From Pseudarthrobacter sp. Fe7 (GTDB taxonomy: Bacteria > Actinomycetota > Actinomycetes > Actinomycetales > Micrococcaceae): a stretch of 64,000 bases of DNA. Location: contig CP099977.1 in the NCBI GenBank assembly GCA_024372495.1, forward strand, positions 2,604,001 through 2,668,000, in the 5' to 3' direction. Below, piece after piece: positions 1 through 11,580 of the stretch (positions are counted from its first letter, which is position 1; each line of letters opens with the position of its first letter). The notes under the pieces were generated by a model. That model was not told where the DNA came from. It saw nothing but the letters and a program-made list of their open reading frames with translations, and ran no database searches. Both the position numbers and the translations under genes were made by a program.

Positions 1-826
1 CTGCCACCCGGTCCGAGATCGAAGAGGTCTCCAACCTTGCCATCCGCAACAACTACTCCGTGGAAACCAGGATCATGGGCCTTGCTGAAGCCAAGGCCAT
101 GGGTGCCATGGCCCTCTTCGGCGAGAACTACGGCAGCGAAGTGCGCGTGGTGGAGATCGACGGCGCGTGGTCACGCGAGCTGTGCGGCGGCACCCACGTT
201 GCAAACACCTCGCTGATCGGCAGCCTGTCCCTCCTGGGCGAACAGTCCGTTGGTTCAGGAAACCGCCGCGTGGAAGCCTTTGTTGGCATGGAAGCATTCC
301 GGCACCTTGCGGCTGAGCGCGCGCTGGTGACCGAGCTGACTGACCTCCTGAAGGTTCCGTCGGGCCAGGCTCGCCGACAGGATTTCCGCCACCCTCGCCA
401 AGCTCAAGGCAACCGAGAAGGAACTCGACCGGCTCCGCAAGGAACAGCTCGCCGGTGCCGCCGCCCAGCCTGGTGGACACCGCCAAGGACGCCGGGGGAG
501 TGAAGGTGCTTGCCCACGACGCCGGAACCGTGAGCGGGGCCGACGACCTCCGAGGCCTGGCCCTGGACCTGCGCAACCGCCTCGGTTCTGCGGCTGCGGC
601 TGTGGCCGTGGCCGGCGTTGCCAATGACCGCCCCTTGATCCTGGTTGCCACCAATGAGGCAGCCAGGGAGGCCGGCGTCAAGGCCGGTGCCCTGGTCCGG
701 GTCGCTGCCGGCGTGCTTGGCGGTGGTGGCGGTGGCAAGGATGACGTAGCCCAGGGCGGCGGCACCGATGCCGGAAAGGTCGGCGCTGCACTGGCCGCCG
801 TCGTCGACGCCATCTCAAGGCGCTAA
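1..826 (+). CDS. alaS: Alanyl-tRNA synthetase, C-terminal part (cut by window edge; two frameshifts)
   Basis: Charges tRNA-Ala with alanine; only about 273 C-terminal residues are present. Reading starts in the frame of base 3. The zinc/editing-domain motif CGGTH lies near base 185, followed by a coiled-coil-like stretch rich in Lys, Glu and Leu and a DHHA1-type C-terminal domain ending at the TAA at 824-826. The frame breaks twice: at 369 (CAGCTC read as CAGGCTC) and at 469-470 (CAGCTG read as CAGCCTG). Removing one base at each gives one continuous AlaRS tail. An essential gene with two such breaks argues for sequence error. ruvX follows after 7 bases, the usual actinobacterial order. Confidence 0.93.
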
Positions 827-833
827 CCCAGCC

Positions 834-1434
834 ATGACCAATGCTGTTGCTGCCGGCGGCTACCCCCAGGGCGTCAAACTGGGGGTGGACGTCGGCACCG
901 TCCGGGTAGGGGTGGCCATCTGTGACCGGGACTCGATCCTGGCCACGCCGTACAAGACCCTGGACCGGAACGCCAAGAAGAACTCGGATGTGCGCGTCAT
1001 CGCCAAACTGGCGGAGGAGCCTGGGAGCCGTGCAGGTCATCGTTGGCCTGCCCAGGACCATGAAGGGCGAGGAACATGCCTCGGCCAGGATGGCCACGGA
1101 CTACGCCCTGCTCCTCGCCGCTGAACTTTCCGGGCGCGGCCTGGCGGTCCCGGTCAACCTGGTGGATGAGCGCCTCAGCAGTGTCTCGGCGCACCGGAAC
1201 CTGCACGAAGCTGGCATGAGCAGCAGGGACCACCGTAAAGTAGTTGATCAGGTCGCGGCGGCGGGTATTCTTCAGCACGCCATCGACATGCAGAAAGCCA
1301 GGGGAGCGGATGTCGGCTCACGCGTGACAGCGCCATCCCCGTCCGTGGACCTGGGGGCCGGTGGGGTGGACCAGCCCGTCCGCGCCATCCCCGCAGACAC
1401 GGCCCAATCTTTAGATAATGGAAGGCAACAGTGA
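834..1434 (+). CDS. ruvX: Putative pre-16S rRNA nuclease / Holliday junction resolvase-like YqgF (frameshifted)
   Basis: YqgF/RuvX family, RNase H fold, implicated in 16S rRNA 5' maturation. ATG at 834 is followed by the GVDVGTVRVGVA strand with the first catalytic Asp; GLPRTMKGEE and VDERLSS carry the remaining acidic positions. One extra C at 1020-1021 (GAGCTG read as GAGCCTG) splits it; repaired length is 199 residues. The last 35 or so residues after the RNase H fold are an acidic, Pro-rich tail without recognisable domain. Its stop overlaps the mltG start (GTGA at 1431-1434), so the two are probably translationally coupled. Confidence 0.9.
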
Positions 1435-3041
1435 GCCCTGCCAACATTGACGACACCTCCGGCCCGCTGGACCCCGGGGCCCCGAGGCCGCTGACCCGCA
1501 AGGAAATGCGGGCCCGGGAGAAAAGCCTGAACACCGGAGGCCACGACGCCGTGCCCGAGCAGGCCTACGAAACCGGCGACGTTCCCCCGCCGCCCGCAGC
1601 GCCGCCGGCTGCCGCGCCTTTCGCAGCCGAATCAACCTTTGCTCCGCTTCCGGGCGCCGATGAGGTTCCGGCGGCACCGCAAACGCCCCCGTCCATCCAT
1701 GACGACGCGGCACACCAAGACGCCGCAGCGCATCACCACGCGGATGATTACCAGGACGCCCACCCCGACGACGTCACGCCCCATTCTGACGACGTCCACT
1801 ATGCGCACCAAGAGGCCCACATCCACGAGGAAACGGACGTCCACGACTACCCGGAGAGCGATCACGGCCACCCTGCGTATGAGGCAACCGACTACGACCA
1901 TGAGGCCCTCCCCGAATCCGCGCTTGTTGACCCGGTCGCCGGGATCCTTCCCGCCGCATCCACCGAGGTAGTTAAACGACCCTCGAAGAAGGTCCGCCGC
2001 CGGCGCAGGCTGCTGGCCCTGTTCCTGACGCTGGCCGTTTTCATCACGGCAGTGGCCGTGGGCGCACAGTTCCTCAAACCTCTCCTTGGCGGTGGCAAGC
2101 CATCGGACTTCCCCGGCCCCGGAACGGGTGAGGTCCGCGTGACCGTCGCCAGCGGCGAGGGCACGAGGTCCGTTGCGTCGGAACTGGAAAACCAGCGCGT
2201 GGTGGCAAACGCGGATACCTTCATGCAGGCGTTCCATGCGTCTGGCGCAACCCTTTCCCCCGGGGACTACGTTTTCAAGACTGAGATGAAGAACGCGGAT
2301 GCGGTCAACGTCCTGGCCGGCAAAGACAAGTCCAAGGTCATCTACTTCGCCCTGAGCGCGGGCCTGCGGATAGGCGAGTCCCTGCAGGCAATCTCCGACG
2401 GATCCGGCATCTCCGTGCAGCAGTTGCAGGCGCTCAGCAACCAGCCTGCGCAGTTCGGCCTGCCCGCCAACGCGAAGAACCTGGAAGGCTACCTGCAGCC
2501 GGGCGAGTACCGCTTCCCCCTGGGTACCCAGGCCAAGGACATCCTGCAGGCGCTGGTTAAGTCCACCACCGACGAACTCGTCTCGCAGGGCATCACGGAC
2601 CCCGCCAAGCAGTACCAGGCCGTCATTGTGGCCAGCATCGTCCAGGCCGAGGGCGGGCAGGCCGACTACGGGGACGTGGCCGGTGCCATCTACAACCGGC
2701 TCAAGCCCAACGACCAGACCGGCGGCTTCCTGCAGGTCGATTCCACCGTCACGTATGGCCTGGGGACCCGGAGCTTCAACTTCACCGACGAGCAGCGGCA
2801 GGACAAATCCAACCCATACAACACCTACGCGAACCCCGGACTGCCGCCGGGACCCATCGGTTCCCCGGGCAAGACCGCCATTGACGCTGCCGCCCGGCCA
2901 AAGGCCAACGACTACCTGTTCTGGGTAACCGTCAACCTGGACACCAAGGAAACCAAGTTCGCCAAGACGCTGGCCGAACACAACACCTACGTCGAACAGT
3001 ACAACGCGTGGTGCAAGGCCAACGCGGGCCGCTGCACATGA
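1431..3041 (+). CDS. mltG: Endolytic murein transglycosylase MltG with His/Asp-rich cytoplasmic extension
   Basis: Membrane-anchored lytic transglycosylase that cleaves nascent glycan strands; 536 residues. A long low-complexity N-terminal region (about 1-180) holds a strikingly His/Asp/Glu-rich stretch at about 86-158. A basic patch (KKVRRRRR, about 185) precedes one transmembrane helix (about 193-212). The YceG/MltG domain follows: ASIVQAEG near residue 400 with the putative catalytic Glu about 407, AGAIYNRL, LQVDSTVTYGLG and NPGLPPGPIGSPG. GTG start at 1431 overlaps the ruvX stop; the stop overlaps the aroE ATG. Intact in frame. The N-terminal region is far longer than in E. coli MltG; its function is unknown. 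Confidence 0.93.
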   Translation: MSPANIDDTSGPLDPGAPRPLTRKEMRAREKSLNTGGHDAVPEQAYETGDVPPPPAAPPAAAPFAAESTFAPLPGADEVPAAPQTPPSIHDDAAHQDAAAHHHADDYQDAHPDDVTPHSDDVHYAHQEAHIHEETDVHDYPESDHGHPAYEATDYDHEALPESALVDPVAGILPAASTEVVKRPSKKVRRRRRLLALFLTLAVFITAVAVGAQFLKPLLGGGKPSDFPGPGTGEVRVTVASGEGTRSVASELENQRVVANADTFMQAFHASGATLSPGDYVFKTEMKNADAVNVLAGKDKSKVIYFALSAGLRIGESLQAISDGSGISVQQLQALSNQPAQFGLPANAKNLEGYLQPGEYRFPLGTQAKDILQALVKSTTDELVSQGITDPAKQYQAVIVASIVQAEGGQADYGDVAGAIYNRLKPNDQTGGFLQVDSTVTYGLGTRSFNFTDEQRQDKSNPYNTYANPGLPPGPIGSPGKTAIDAAARPKANDYLFWVTVNLDTKETKFAKTLAEHNTYVEQYNAWCKANAGRCT

Positions 3042-3897
3042 GCCTGCGGGCTGCGGTCCTGGGCCACCCGATCAGCCACTCGAAATCCCCGGCGCTGCAC
3101 CTGTCCGCCTACGGGCGGCTGGGCGCAGGCATCAGCTATACGGCCATCGACGTCACGGTGGCATTACTTCCGTCGTTCATGCGCCAGATCCGGAACCAGC
3201 CGGGCTGGCGGGGCTTTCGGTGACCATGCCGCTGAAAACGGCCATGCTCGGTGAAGTGGACGAAGTACGCGGCGTGGCACGGACCCTCGGCGTGGTGAAT
3301 ACGGTCACCTTCGAGGAATCCGCCGGCGGCGTGAAGACAGTGGGCTCCAACACGGACGTCACGGGTATCGTCAACGCCCTGTGCCACGCCGGCGCGCAGG
3401 CAGCACCGTCTGCCGTCATCCTCGGCGGCGGGGGGACCGCGGCCTCCGCCGTGGCAGCCCTGAAGGAACTGGGCACCGGGACCGTGCAGGTGTTTGTCCG
3501 CGATACCTCGCGAACGGCGGACGTCCGCTCGGCAGCGGACAGCCTGGGCATCTCCGTCGAAGTACGCCCGCTGGCCGGCGCCGCCCGCCCTACGGCGGAG
3601 GCCGACGTCGTAATTTCAACCCTGCCGCCACGCGCGGCAGACGGACTCGCCTCGGAAATCGCGGCACTGAAGACCACGACGCCCGGCGTCCTGCTCGACG
3701 TCGCCTACGATCCCTGGCCGAGCCTCATTGCCTCGGTATGGCAGTCCGGTGGCGGCGCTGTGGTGCCCGGCCTGGAAATGTTGCTTTACCAGGCCGTGGA
3801 GCAGGTGAAACTCTTCACCCGGCGCGGGGAAGACGTTAATGCAGCCGTCATAGATGTGATGTGTGACGCAGTCGGCCTTGCCCGGCGGGCGTTCTGA
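3038..3897 (+). CDS. aroE: Shikimate dehydrogenase (frameshifted)
   Basis: NADP-dependent reduction of 3-dehydroshikimate to shikimate in chorismate synthesis. ATG at 3038 lies inside the mltG stop. [12 protein letters not shown] near the N-terminus is the shikimate-binding signature, NTDVTG follows the lid, and GGGGTAASA is the NADP-binding glycine loop. The frame breaks around 3210-3213: a G run reads four where five restore GLSVTMPLK. Repaired length 286. A longer G6 run later in the same gene (about 3429) is unaffected. Heads the aroE-aroC-aroK-aroB cluster. Confidence 0.93.
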
Positions 3898-3923
3898 CCG
3901 CCCTACGTGGCAGGATGGAAATT

Positions 3924-5119
3924 ATGCGTTGGTTGACTGCCGGTGAATCCCATGGCCCGGCTCTGATGGGAATTATTGAAGGCGTCCCCGCCGGTGTTCA
4001 AATCACCAGCGGCCACATTGCAGACTCCCTGGCCCGCCGTCGGCTTGGCTACGGACGTGGCGCGCGGATGAAATTTGAGCAGGACGCGGTGACCATCCTT
4101 GGCGGCGTGCGTCATGGCCTCACCCAGGGCGGTCCCGTCGCCATCCAGGTGGGGAACACCGAATGGCCCAAGTGGGAACAGATCATGTCCGCGGACCCGG
4201 TGGACGCAGAACTCCTCGCAGACCAGGCCCGCAACGCGCACCTGACCCGGCCCCGCCCGGGTCACGCCGACTTCACCGGTATGCAGAAGTACGGCTTCGA
4301 TGAGGCGCGCCCGGTCCTGGAGCGCGCCAGCGCCCGCGAAACCGCCACCCGGGTAGCGCTCGGTACTGTCGCTGCCCAGTTCCTCAAGCACCTCGGCATT
4401 GAACTTGTCAGCCACACCGTCTCCATCGCCAGTGTGACCGTGCCGGAGGGCCGCCCGCTGCCCGTGCCCGGTGACGTCATTGCCCTGGACACAGACCCCC
4501 TGCGCTGCTTTGACCGCGAAACCTCGGACGCCATGGTGGCCGAGGTGGATGCTGCCCACAAGGAGGGCGAGACGCTTGGCGGGGTTGTGGAGGTACTGGC
4601 TTACGGCCTTCCGCCAGGACTTGGCAGCTACGTGCACTGGGACCGCCGGCTTGACGCCAGGCTTGCTGCTGCCCTCATGGGAATCCAGGCCATCAAGGGG
4701 GTGGAGGTCGGCGACGGCTTCCTCACCGCCGCCCGCCGTGGCTCCGCCGCCCATGACGAGATCGTCCGGGACAGTGACGGCCGCATTGTTCGCGCCAGCA
4801 ACCGTGCCGGCGGCATCGAAGGCGGCATGAGCATCGGCGATATCCTCCGGGTCCGTGCGGCCATGAAGCCCATCGCCACGGTTCCGCGCGCCCTGCGGAC
4901 CATCGACGTCAGCACCGGTGAATCGGCAAAGGCACACCACCAGCGTTCCGACGTCTGTGCTGTGCCGGCAGCCGGTGTGGTGGCCGAGGCCATGGTTGCC
5001 CTGGTCCTCGCCGAGGCCGTCATCGAAAAGTTTGGCGGTGACTCAGTGGCGGAAACCGCGCGCAACATCAAGGGTTACCTGGACAACATCCCGGCATCCC
5101 TGGACTCGATCGGCCACTA

Positions 5120-5120
<1 letters not shown>
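3924..5120 (+). CDS. aroC: Chorismate synthase
   Basis: Converts 5-enolpyruvylshikimate-3-phosphate to chorismate using reduced FMN. The N-terminal [14 protein letters not shown] is the family signature, with further conserved blocks SARETATR and the Arg/His-rich FMN/substrate regions. An in-frame ATG nine bases earlier (3915) is possible, but family alignments begin at MRWLTAGES, so 3924 is preferred. About 398 residues, full length, intact. Stop at 5118-5120 overlaps the aroK GTG start by one base, indicating tight coupling. Confidence 0.95.
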
Positions 5121-6776
<1,656 letters not shown>

Positions 6777-6777
<1 letters not shown>

Positions 6778-7294
6778 TGCAGGGCGACATGAGCGGCACT
6801 GCCGACTGGCCCGAGGCCGGGTTCCCGGGGATCAGGATCAATCCGGATACCCTGCGGCCGCAGATCATCAACGAAGACGCCGTGCGGGAAGCCCTCGCGG
6901 CCTCCACTGATCCAGCGGACGCCATTTTCGTGCTGCTGGTTGAGGGCCACGCCTCCGACGCCGCCGAAATGCTGGCCGAAGCCCGTTTCAAGGACCCGGA
7001 GTCATTCCGGCTGCGCGTCTTCGAGGCAGAAGTGCTGAGTGTTTCCCACCGGATGGACCGGGCCATTGAACTGTTCCGCCAACTCCTGGCGGAGGTACAT
7101 GGGACCCCCGGGAAGCGTCGACCCTGCAATACCTGGGGCGGACGCAGTACGCCGCCGGACAAACCTCCGCCGCCGTTGAATCCTTTTCCAAGGCCCTGGA
7201 CCTGCGGGTGGCACAGTCGGCTGACGCCGCCCAGATCTACTCGTCCACTGTGGCCCTGCAGCGGGCCCGGGATGTCCTGGACCTGGCCTGCTGA
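6777..7294 (+). CDS. TPR-like protein of unknown function (frameshifted)
   Basis: About 172 residues after repair, starting in the TGATG overlap with aroB. The C-terminal two thirds look like two or three tetratricopeptide-type helix pairs: LLVEGHASDAAEMLAEARFKD, SHRMDRAIELFRQLL and GQTSAAVESFSKALDL each have the Ala/Leu periodicity of a TPR. No signal peptide or catalytic motif is visible. The frame breaks at 7110-7112, where GGG should be GGGG; downstream reading continues to a TGA at 7292-7294. The function is unknown; position between aroB and efp suggests only co-transcription. Confidence 0.7.
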
Positions 7295-7467
7295 AGCGGC
7301 AGGCAGGGGCTGCGGAAAGACTGCCCGGTATTTACCGGTAGAATGGTTGTGGAATTTTTGCATCCACGCGATTTTTGACAAATACGTGCAGGCGGGCCGT
7401 CTCGGCGTGCCCCGCCCGGCATACAGCATCTGACCACGCGGCCAGACAAAGAAACCAGAGGAAACCA
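7295..7467 (+). promoter_or_regulatory. Intergenic region upstream of efp with candidate promoter
   Basis: A TAGAAT hexamer near 7340 fits a -10 box, and a TTGACA hexamer lies at about 7375 without a well-spaced -10. The ribosome site just before efp is GAGGAAACCA. A GC-rich partial palindrome (GGCGGG ... CCCGCC, about 7392-7425) could be leader structure. No small ORF looks convincing. Confidence 0.35.
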
Positions 7468-8031
7468 GTGGCAACCACTAACGACATTAAGAACGGTACG
7501 GTCCTGAAGCTCGAGGGCCAGCTCTGGAACATCATCGAGTTCCAGCACGTCAAGCCCGGCAAGGGCGGCGCATTCGTCCGCACCAAGATGCGCAATGTAA
7601 TGTCCGGCAAGGTTGTCGACAAGACCTTCAACGCCGGCCTCAAGATCGAAACCGCAACCGTTGACCGCCGCGACTACCAGTACCTGTACCAGGACGGCGC
7701 AGACTTCGTCTTCATGGACACCTCGGACTACGACCAGATCACCGTGTCCGGTGCCACGGTTGGCGACGCCACCAACTTCATGCTCGAGAACCAGATGGTC
7801 AACATCGCCATCCACGACGGCAATCCCCTCTACATCGAGCTTCCGCCGAGCGTCGTCCTGGAAATCACCTACACCGAGCCGGGCCTGCAGGGCGACCGCT
7901 CCTCCGCAGGGACCAAGCCCGCCACCCTGGAGACCGGCTACGAAATCCAGGTCCCGCTGTTCATCGAGAACAACACCAAGGTCAAGGTGGACACCCGCGA
8001 CGGCAGCTACCTGGGCCGGGTTTCTGAGTAG
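7468..8031 (+). CDS. efp: Translation elongation factor P
   Basis: Relieves ribosome stalling at polyproline by binding between P and E sites. GTG start gives [13 protein letters not shown]; the domain I loop [12 protein letters not shown] carries the conserved Lys. The OB domains II and III follow, ending GSYLGRVSE. 187 residues, standard length, intact. The start is preceded by GAGGAAACCA. The longer upstream reading frame is rejected because family members begin here. Stop shares a base with the nusB GTG. Confidence 0.96.
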   Translation: MATTNDIKNGTVLKLEGQLWNIIEFQHVKPGKGGAFVRTKMRNVMSGKVVDKTFNAGLKIETATVDRRDYQYLYQDGADFVFMDTSDYDQITVSGATVGDATNFMLENQMVNIAIHDGNPLYIELPPSVVLEITYTEPGLQGDRSSAGTKPATLETGYEIQVPLFIENNTKVKVDTRDGSYLGRVSE

Positions 8032-8441
8032 TGAGCGCCCGCGGTAAAGCCCGCAGCAGGGCGCTGGATGTTCTTTTCGAAGCGGAGCAGCGCTCTGTTT
8101 CGGCGTTCGACGTGCTTCGTGCACGCCGCGAAAAGACCGACCAGGTGGTCAACCCCTACACCCTGGAAATCGTCGAAGGCGTGGTGTCGCAGCAGGCCGC
8201 CATTGACGAGTTCCTGGAGACCTATTCACAGGGCTGGAGCCTGGAGCGCATGCCGTCCGTGGACCGCATCATCCTGCGCATCGGCACCTGGGAGCTTCTT
8301 TACAACGACGACGTCCCTGACGGCGTGGCGGTCAGCGAGGCCGTTGCGCTGGCCAAGACTTTGTCCACGGACGAGTCTCCGCAGTTCATCAATGGCCTCC
8401 TGGGCCGGCTGCAGCAGCTGAAGCCTTCGCTGCTCGCCTAG
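8031..8441 (+). CDS. nusB: Transcription antitermination factor NusB
   Basis: All-helical RNA-binding factor that joins NusE/S10 at boxA for rRNA antitermination. SARGKARSRALDVLFEAEQR at the N-terminus is the Arg-rich boxA-binding helix; the C-terminal block VSEAVALAKTLSTDESPQFINGLLG is highly characteristic. 136 residues, intact. Start overlaps the efp stop, and a strong hairpin terminator follows within 15 bases. Confidence 0.95.
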   Translation: MSARGKARSRALDVLFEAEQRSVSAFDVLRARREKTDQVVNPYTLEIVEGVVSQQAAIDEFLETYSQGWSLERMPSVDRIILRIGTWELLYNDDVPDGVAVSEAVALAKTLSTDESPQFINGLLGRLQQLKPSLLA

Positions 8442-8453
8442 CCTGATTTACAG

Positions 8454-8500
8454 GACAACGCGAAAGGGCTCCGCCACCGGGCGGAGCCCTTTGCGTTGTC
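8454..8500. terminator. Bidirectional terminator between nusB and prsW
   Basis: Near-perfect hairpin: AAAGGGCTCCGCC at 8463-8475 pairs with GGCGGAGCCCTTT at 8480-8492, extended outward by GACAACGC/GCGTTGTC with a one-base bulge. It lies between the convergent stops of nusB (8441, +) and prsW (8514, -), so it can serve both. Confidence 0.85.
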
Positions 8501-8513
8501 ATAAGTTCCGGTT

Positions 8514-9793
8514 CTACCCGGCCACTGCCGCCCGCAGGGACAGGATTTGCTGGAGCCTGCTGCCTTTCCTCGGCCTGGTGGAGCGGCACGTCCCGCCCGC
8601 TGAGGATCCGCTGCCGCGTGTTGGCAAGTTGGGTGGCTGCCTTCACGAACTGCTTCATCTGGGGCTTCCTGCCCGTGTTGGCAGCCCACGCCAGGGCAGT
8701 GCGCCGGCCGCCGGGGGTGGCCAGCAACTGGACCTCGGCCGGGGTGAACCAGCCCGCGGCCGCATACTCAAGCAGGCGCTGCCGGGTCAGGCGTTTCTCT
8801 GCCACCCGCAGGAAGATGATGCCGCCTACTGCCAGCACGAAAATGGGCACCTGGACCACGATGTAGTCCATCAGGAAGCCCTGGCCCATGCTGTTCCACC
8901 TGTTGTGCAGGAACATGGCCGGCAGCAGTCCCACCAGGAAGGCGCCTATCGACGCGCCGGTGCTCCAGCGCCGTGCAGCGAAGCCCATGACCAGGCCGGT
9001 GGTGCCGGTGAAGATGGCATGCGCGAATGGTGACATGACACCGCGCAGGAAGAAGACCTGGGCGAAGTCACTGCCGGGTGATGCCGATTCCGCGATGGCC
9101 CGGCCAAAATAGAGGATGTTCTCGGTGAAGGCGAATCCGCCGGCGATGGTGAAGGCGAACACCACCCCGTCCACGGGCCCGTCAAACTGCCGGCGCGCCG
9201 CGAGGAGGAGGATGAGCAGTCCAAGCGACTTGGCAAATTCCTCGACGACGGGCGCCTGCACCGTGGCCATGTAGGTCCTCAGGTCCGGCTCGCTTGTGAA
9301 CTGGAACGCGATGACGAAGAACGGCTGGATCAGGAGTGTGACGGCCACGGATACCGCCGCACCCCACATGAAGGCAAAGAACAACAGGCGCTTGGGTTCC
9401 GGCTCCCACCTGTCGATGATGTGGACCGCCGTCAGGACCACCGCCAGTGGGATCAGGGATGCCAGGAAACCAATCAGGAATCCTGCGGCGCCGGTGTTGG
9501 ACAGCAGGAACGGCACCACCAGGAACAGGCTGAGGAAAGCGAGCACGCCGCCGGCGACGGACAGCCCCACCAGGCCGCCCCGGGTCCGGGACGCGTGCAG
9601 CACCGGTCCCGGGGCCTGCGCGGGGACCATCACGGACAGAGGCTGGCCCTGGTGCCCCGGGGCAGCACGGTAGTGTTCCGGCTGCACATGTCCCATCCAG
9701 GCTGGGGTTGGCCTGCTGTGGAAGCGGGCCCGGGGCGCTGCGGTACGGATCGTCGGGGAGTCCGGGAGAAGGTTGCTGGGGGTACGTCGGCAT
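8514..9793 (-). CDS. PrsW-family intramembrane metalloprotease-like protein (two frameshifts)
   Basis: Multi-pass membrane protein of the PrsW/M82 family, best known for site-1 cleavage of anti-sigma factors. After a Pro/Gln-rich N-terminal tail there are about eight hydrophobic segments. VVEEFAK contains the paired Glu, FTENILYF and FAHAIF the further conserved Glu/His, and FLHNRWN another His. As given both ends are obscured: an insert at 9700-9701 (CAGCTG read as CAGCCTG in the sense strand) hides the start MPTYPQQPS, and one at 8556-8557 hides the true end LRAAVAG-stop just before the terminator. Repaired length is about 425. Its substrate is unknown. Confidence 0.8.
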
Positions 9794-9830
9794 AACCGAA
9801 AGCCTAAGCGGGAGGTACCGGACCACAAAG

Positions 9831-9849
9831 AACCCCGGCCTCCGGGGTT
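9831..9849. promoter_or_regulatory. Palindrome in the prsW/pyrR divergent region
   Basis: AACCCCGG, loop CCT, CCGGGGTT forms an eight-pair hairpin 38 bases upstream of the prsW start, between divergent genes. It could be a terminator-like or operator element; the sequence alone does not decide. Confidence 0.4.
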
Positions 9850-9910
9850 TACGGATGTGACCATCACCGCGTTGTCCCGGCACCGGCCAGGCAGTGGCCG
9901 TGTGGTAATT

Positions 9911-9936
9911 TTGAAAAGCAAACATTCCTTTTAATT
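9911..9936 (+). promoter_or_regulatory. Candidate pyr operon promoter
   Basis: This is an AT-rich pocket in GC-rich DNA. TTGAAA at 9911-9916 resembles a -35 box and the TTTTAATTC stretch ending at about 9937 is the only -10-like sequence; spacing is short, so the assignment is tentative. It lies directly before the PyrR-binding hairpin. Confidence 0.4.
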
Positions 9937-9954
9937 CCGTCCTGTGAGGCGGGG
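9936..9954 (+). promoter_or_regulatory. PyrR-binding RNA hairpin in the pyr leader
   Basis: TCCTGTGAGGC (9940-9950) matches the PyrR-binding consensus UCCNGNGAGGY. Flanking CC (9937-9938) can pair with GG (9951-9952) and CC (9941-9942) with GG (9948-9949), with a single-base bulge, giving the expected bulged stem-loop. No terminator hairpin with a U-run follows. The ribosome site AAAGGGGAG lies a few bases downstream, so repression of translation by UMP-bound PyrR, as described in mycobacteria, is the likeliest mode. Confidence 0.75.
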
Positions 9955-9970
9955 AAAGGGGAGACGAGCG

Positions 9971-10558
9971 TTGACCTTTGTCACCAGCGCACCGGTTCCA
10001 GCCAGGGTTGTCCTCAGCCAGGCTGACATTGACCGGGCCCTTACTCGTATCGCCCATGAGATCCTCGAAGCCAACAAGGGATCCCGGGACCTGGTCCTGT
10101 TAGGCATTCCCCGCCGCGGTTACCCGCTGGCTGTCCGGTTGGCCGAAAAAATTGCGGCTGCGGACAACACCGTTGATCCCGCTGCCATCGTTGGCCAGCT
10201 CGACGTCACCATGTTCCGGGACGACCTCTCGCACCAGGGAACCCGGCCGCCGTACCCCACCAGGTTGCCCCGGACAGGCATCGACAACAAAGTAGTGGTG
10301 CTTATCGACGACGTGCTGTACTCCGGCCGCACCATCCGGGCCGCCCTTGATGCCTTGGTCGACCTGGGCCGCCCGCGCATTGTGCGGCTGGCAGTCCTGA
10401 TTGACCGCGGCCACCGGGAACTTCCCATCCGCGCGGACCATGTGGGCAAGAACCTGCCCACCTCCTCCGCGGAAAAGGTCCGCGTCCGGCTCGAGGAAAC
10501 AGACACGTCCGACGCCGGAGCACCAGTCAATGAAGTCGTGATCGAGGGCGGCGCATGA
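9971..10558 (+). CDS. pyrR: Bifunctional pyr operon regulator / uracil phosphoribosyltransferase PyrR
   Basis: Binds pyr leader RNA when charged with UMP and may convert uracil plus PRPP to UMP. The PRPP-binding signature [18 protein letters not shown] sits mid-protein; basic residues ([14 protein letters not shown]) line the RNA surface. TTG at 9971, preceded by GGGGAGACGAGCG, is preferred; the upstream in-frame GTG at 9944 lies inside the PyrR hairpin. 195 residues, intact. Overlaps pyrB by ATGA. Confidence 0.93.
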   Translation: MTFVTSAPVPARVVLSQADIDRALTRIAHEILEANKGSRDLVLLGIPRRGYPLAVRLAEKIAAADNTVDPAAIVGQLDVTMFRDDLSHQGTRPPYPTRLPRTGIDNKVVVLIDDVLYSGRTIRAALDALVDLGRPRIVRLAVLIDRGHRELPIRADHVGKNLPTSSAEKVRVRLEETDTSDAGAPVNEVVIEGGA

Positions 10559-11580
10559 AACACCTCCTGTCCACCGGGGACCTCAGCCTTTCGAACGCCA
10601 TCCGCATCCTGGACACCGCCGAGGAAATGTCGGCCGTGGGGGAGCGGGAAGTGAAGAAGCTTCCGGCGCTGCGCGGGCGGACTGTGGTCAACCTCTTTTT
10701 CGAGGACTCCACCCGCACCCGGATTTCCTTCGAGGCCGCGGCCAAGCGGCTGTCCGCGGACGTGATCAACTTCGCAGCCAAGGGATCCTCCGTATCCAAG
10801 GGTGAATCCCTCAAGGACACCGCCCAGACGCTGTCCGCCATGGGTGCAGACGCCGTCGTCATCCGCCACTGGGCCTCCGGCGCACCCCACCGGCTCGCCG
10901 CGACGGACTGGATCGACGCCGCAGTCATCAATGCTGGCGACGGCACCCACGAACACCCCACCCAGGCCCTCCTGGACGCCTTCACCATGCGCCGGCACTG
11001 GGCCCGCCTGGCCGGCACGGGTTCCGAAGGAACGGACCTCAAAGGCATGCGGGTGGCCATCGCCGGCGACGTCCTGCACTCCCGCGTGGCGCGCTCCAAC
11101 GTCTGGCTGCTCCGGACCCTCGGCGCGGAAGTCACCCTGGTGGCACCGCCCACCCTGCTGCCGGTCGGCGTCGAAAAGTGGCCCTGCAGCGTCAGCTACG
11201 ACCTGGACCAGACCCTGGCGAACGGCGTTGACGCCGTGATGATGCTCCGGGTCCAGGGCGAACGCATGAACGCGTCGTTCTTCCCCAGCACGCGCGAATA
11301 CTCCCGACGCTGGGGTTTTGATGACAACCGGCTCCGTGCCCTGGACGACCTTGGCATGACGGACACCATCATCATGCACCCGGGACCCATGAACCGGGGC
11401 CTGGAGATCAGCGCCGCCGCCGCGGACTCGCCCCGCTCCACCGTCCTGGCCCAGGTCCGCAACGGCGTGTCCGTGCGGATGGCCGCGCTGTACCTGCTGC
11501 TCTCCGGGGACACCCGGGAACCAGCCTCAACCCGGGCACCGGCCTATGCCGCCGCCCCCGTCACTAAGGAGAGCAACTGA
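10555..11580 (+). CDS. pyrB: Aspartate carbamoyltransferase catalytic subunit
   Basis: Joins carbamoyl phosphate and aspartate. [13 protein letters not shown] is the carbamoyl-phosphate signature, [10 protein letters not shown] the second conserved block, and [11 protein letters not shown] the aspartate-binding loop. 341 residues, full length for the actinobacterial type, intact. ATG overlaps the pyrR stop and its TGA overlaps the pyrC start. No pyrI regulatory gene is adjacent. Confidence 0.96.
   Translation: MKHLLSTGDLSLSNAIRILDTAEEMSAVGEREVKKLPALRGRTVVNLFFEDSTRTRISFEAAAKRLSADVINFAAKGSSVSKGESLKDTAQTLSAMGADAVVIRHWASGAPHRLAATDWIDAAVINAGDGTHEHPTQALLDAFTMRRHWARLAGTGSEGTDLKGMRVAIAGDVLHSRVARSNVWLLRTLGAEVTLVAPPTLLPVGVEKWPCSVSYDLDQTLANGVDAVMMLRVQGERMNASFFPSTREYSRRWGFDDNRLRALDDLGMTDTIIMHPGPMNRGLEISAAAADSPRSTVLAQVRNGVSVRMAALYLLLSGDTREPASTRAPAYAAAPVTKESN

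Noticed and set aside
8231..8255. Natural GAGCCTGG sites such as the one in nusB as further inserts
   Set aside because: These are in frame and match family sequences; removing a base would destroy the protein. Only sites where removal restores the frame were counted.
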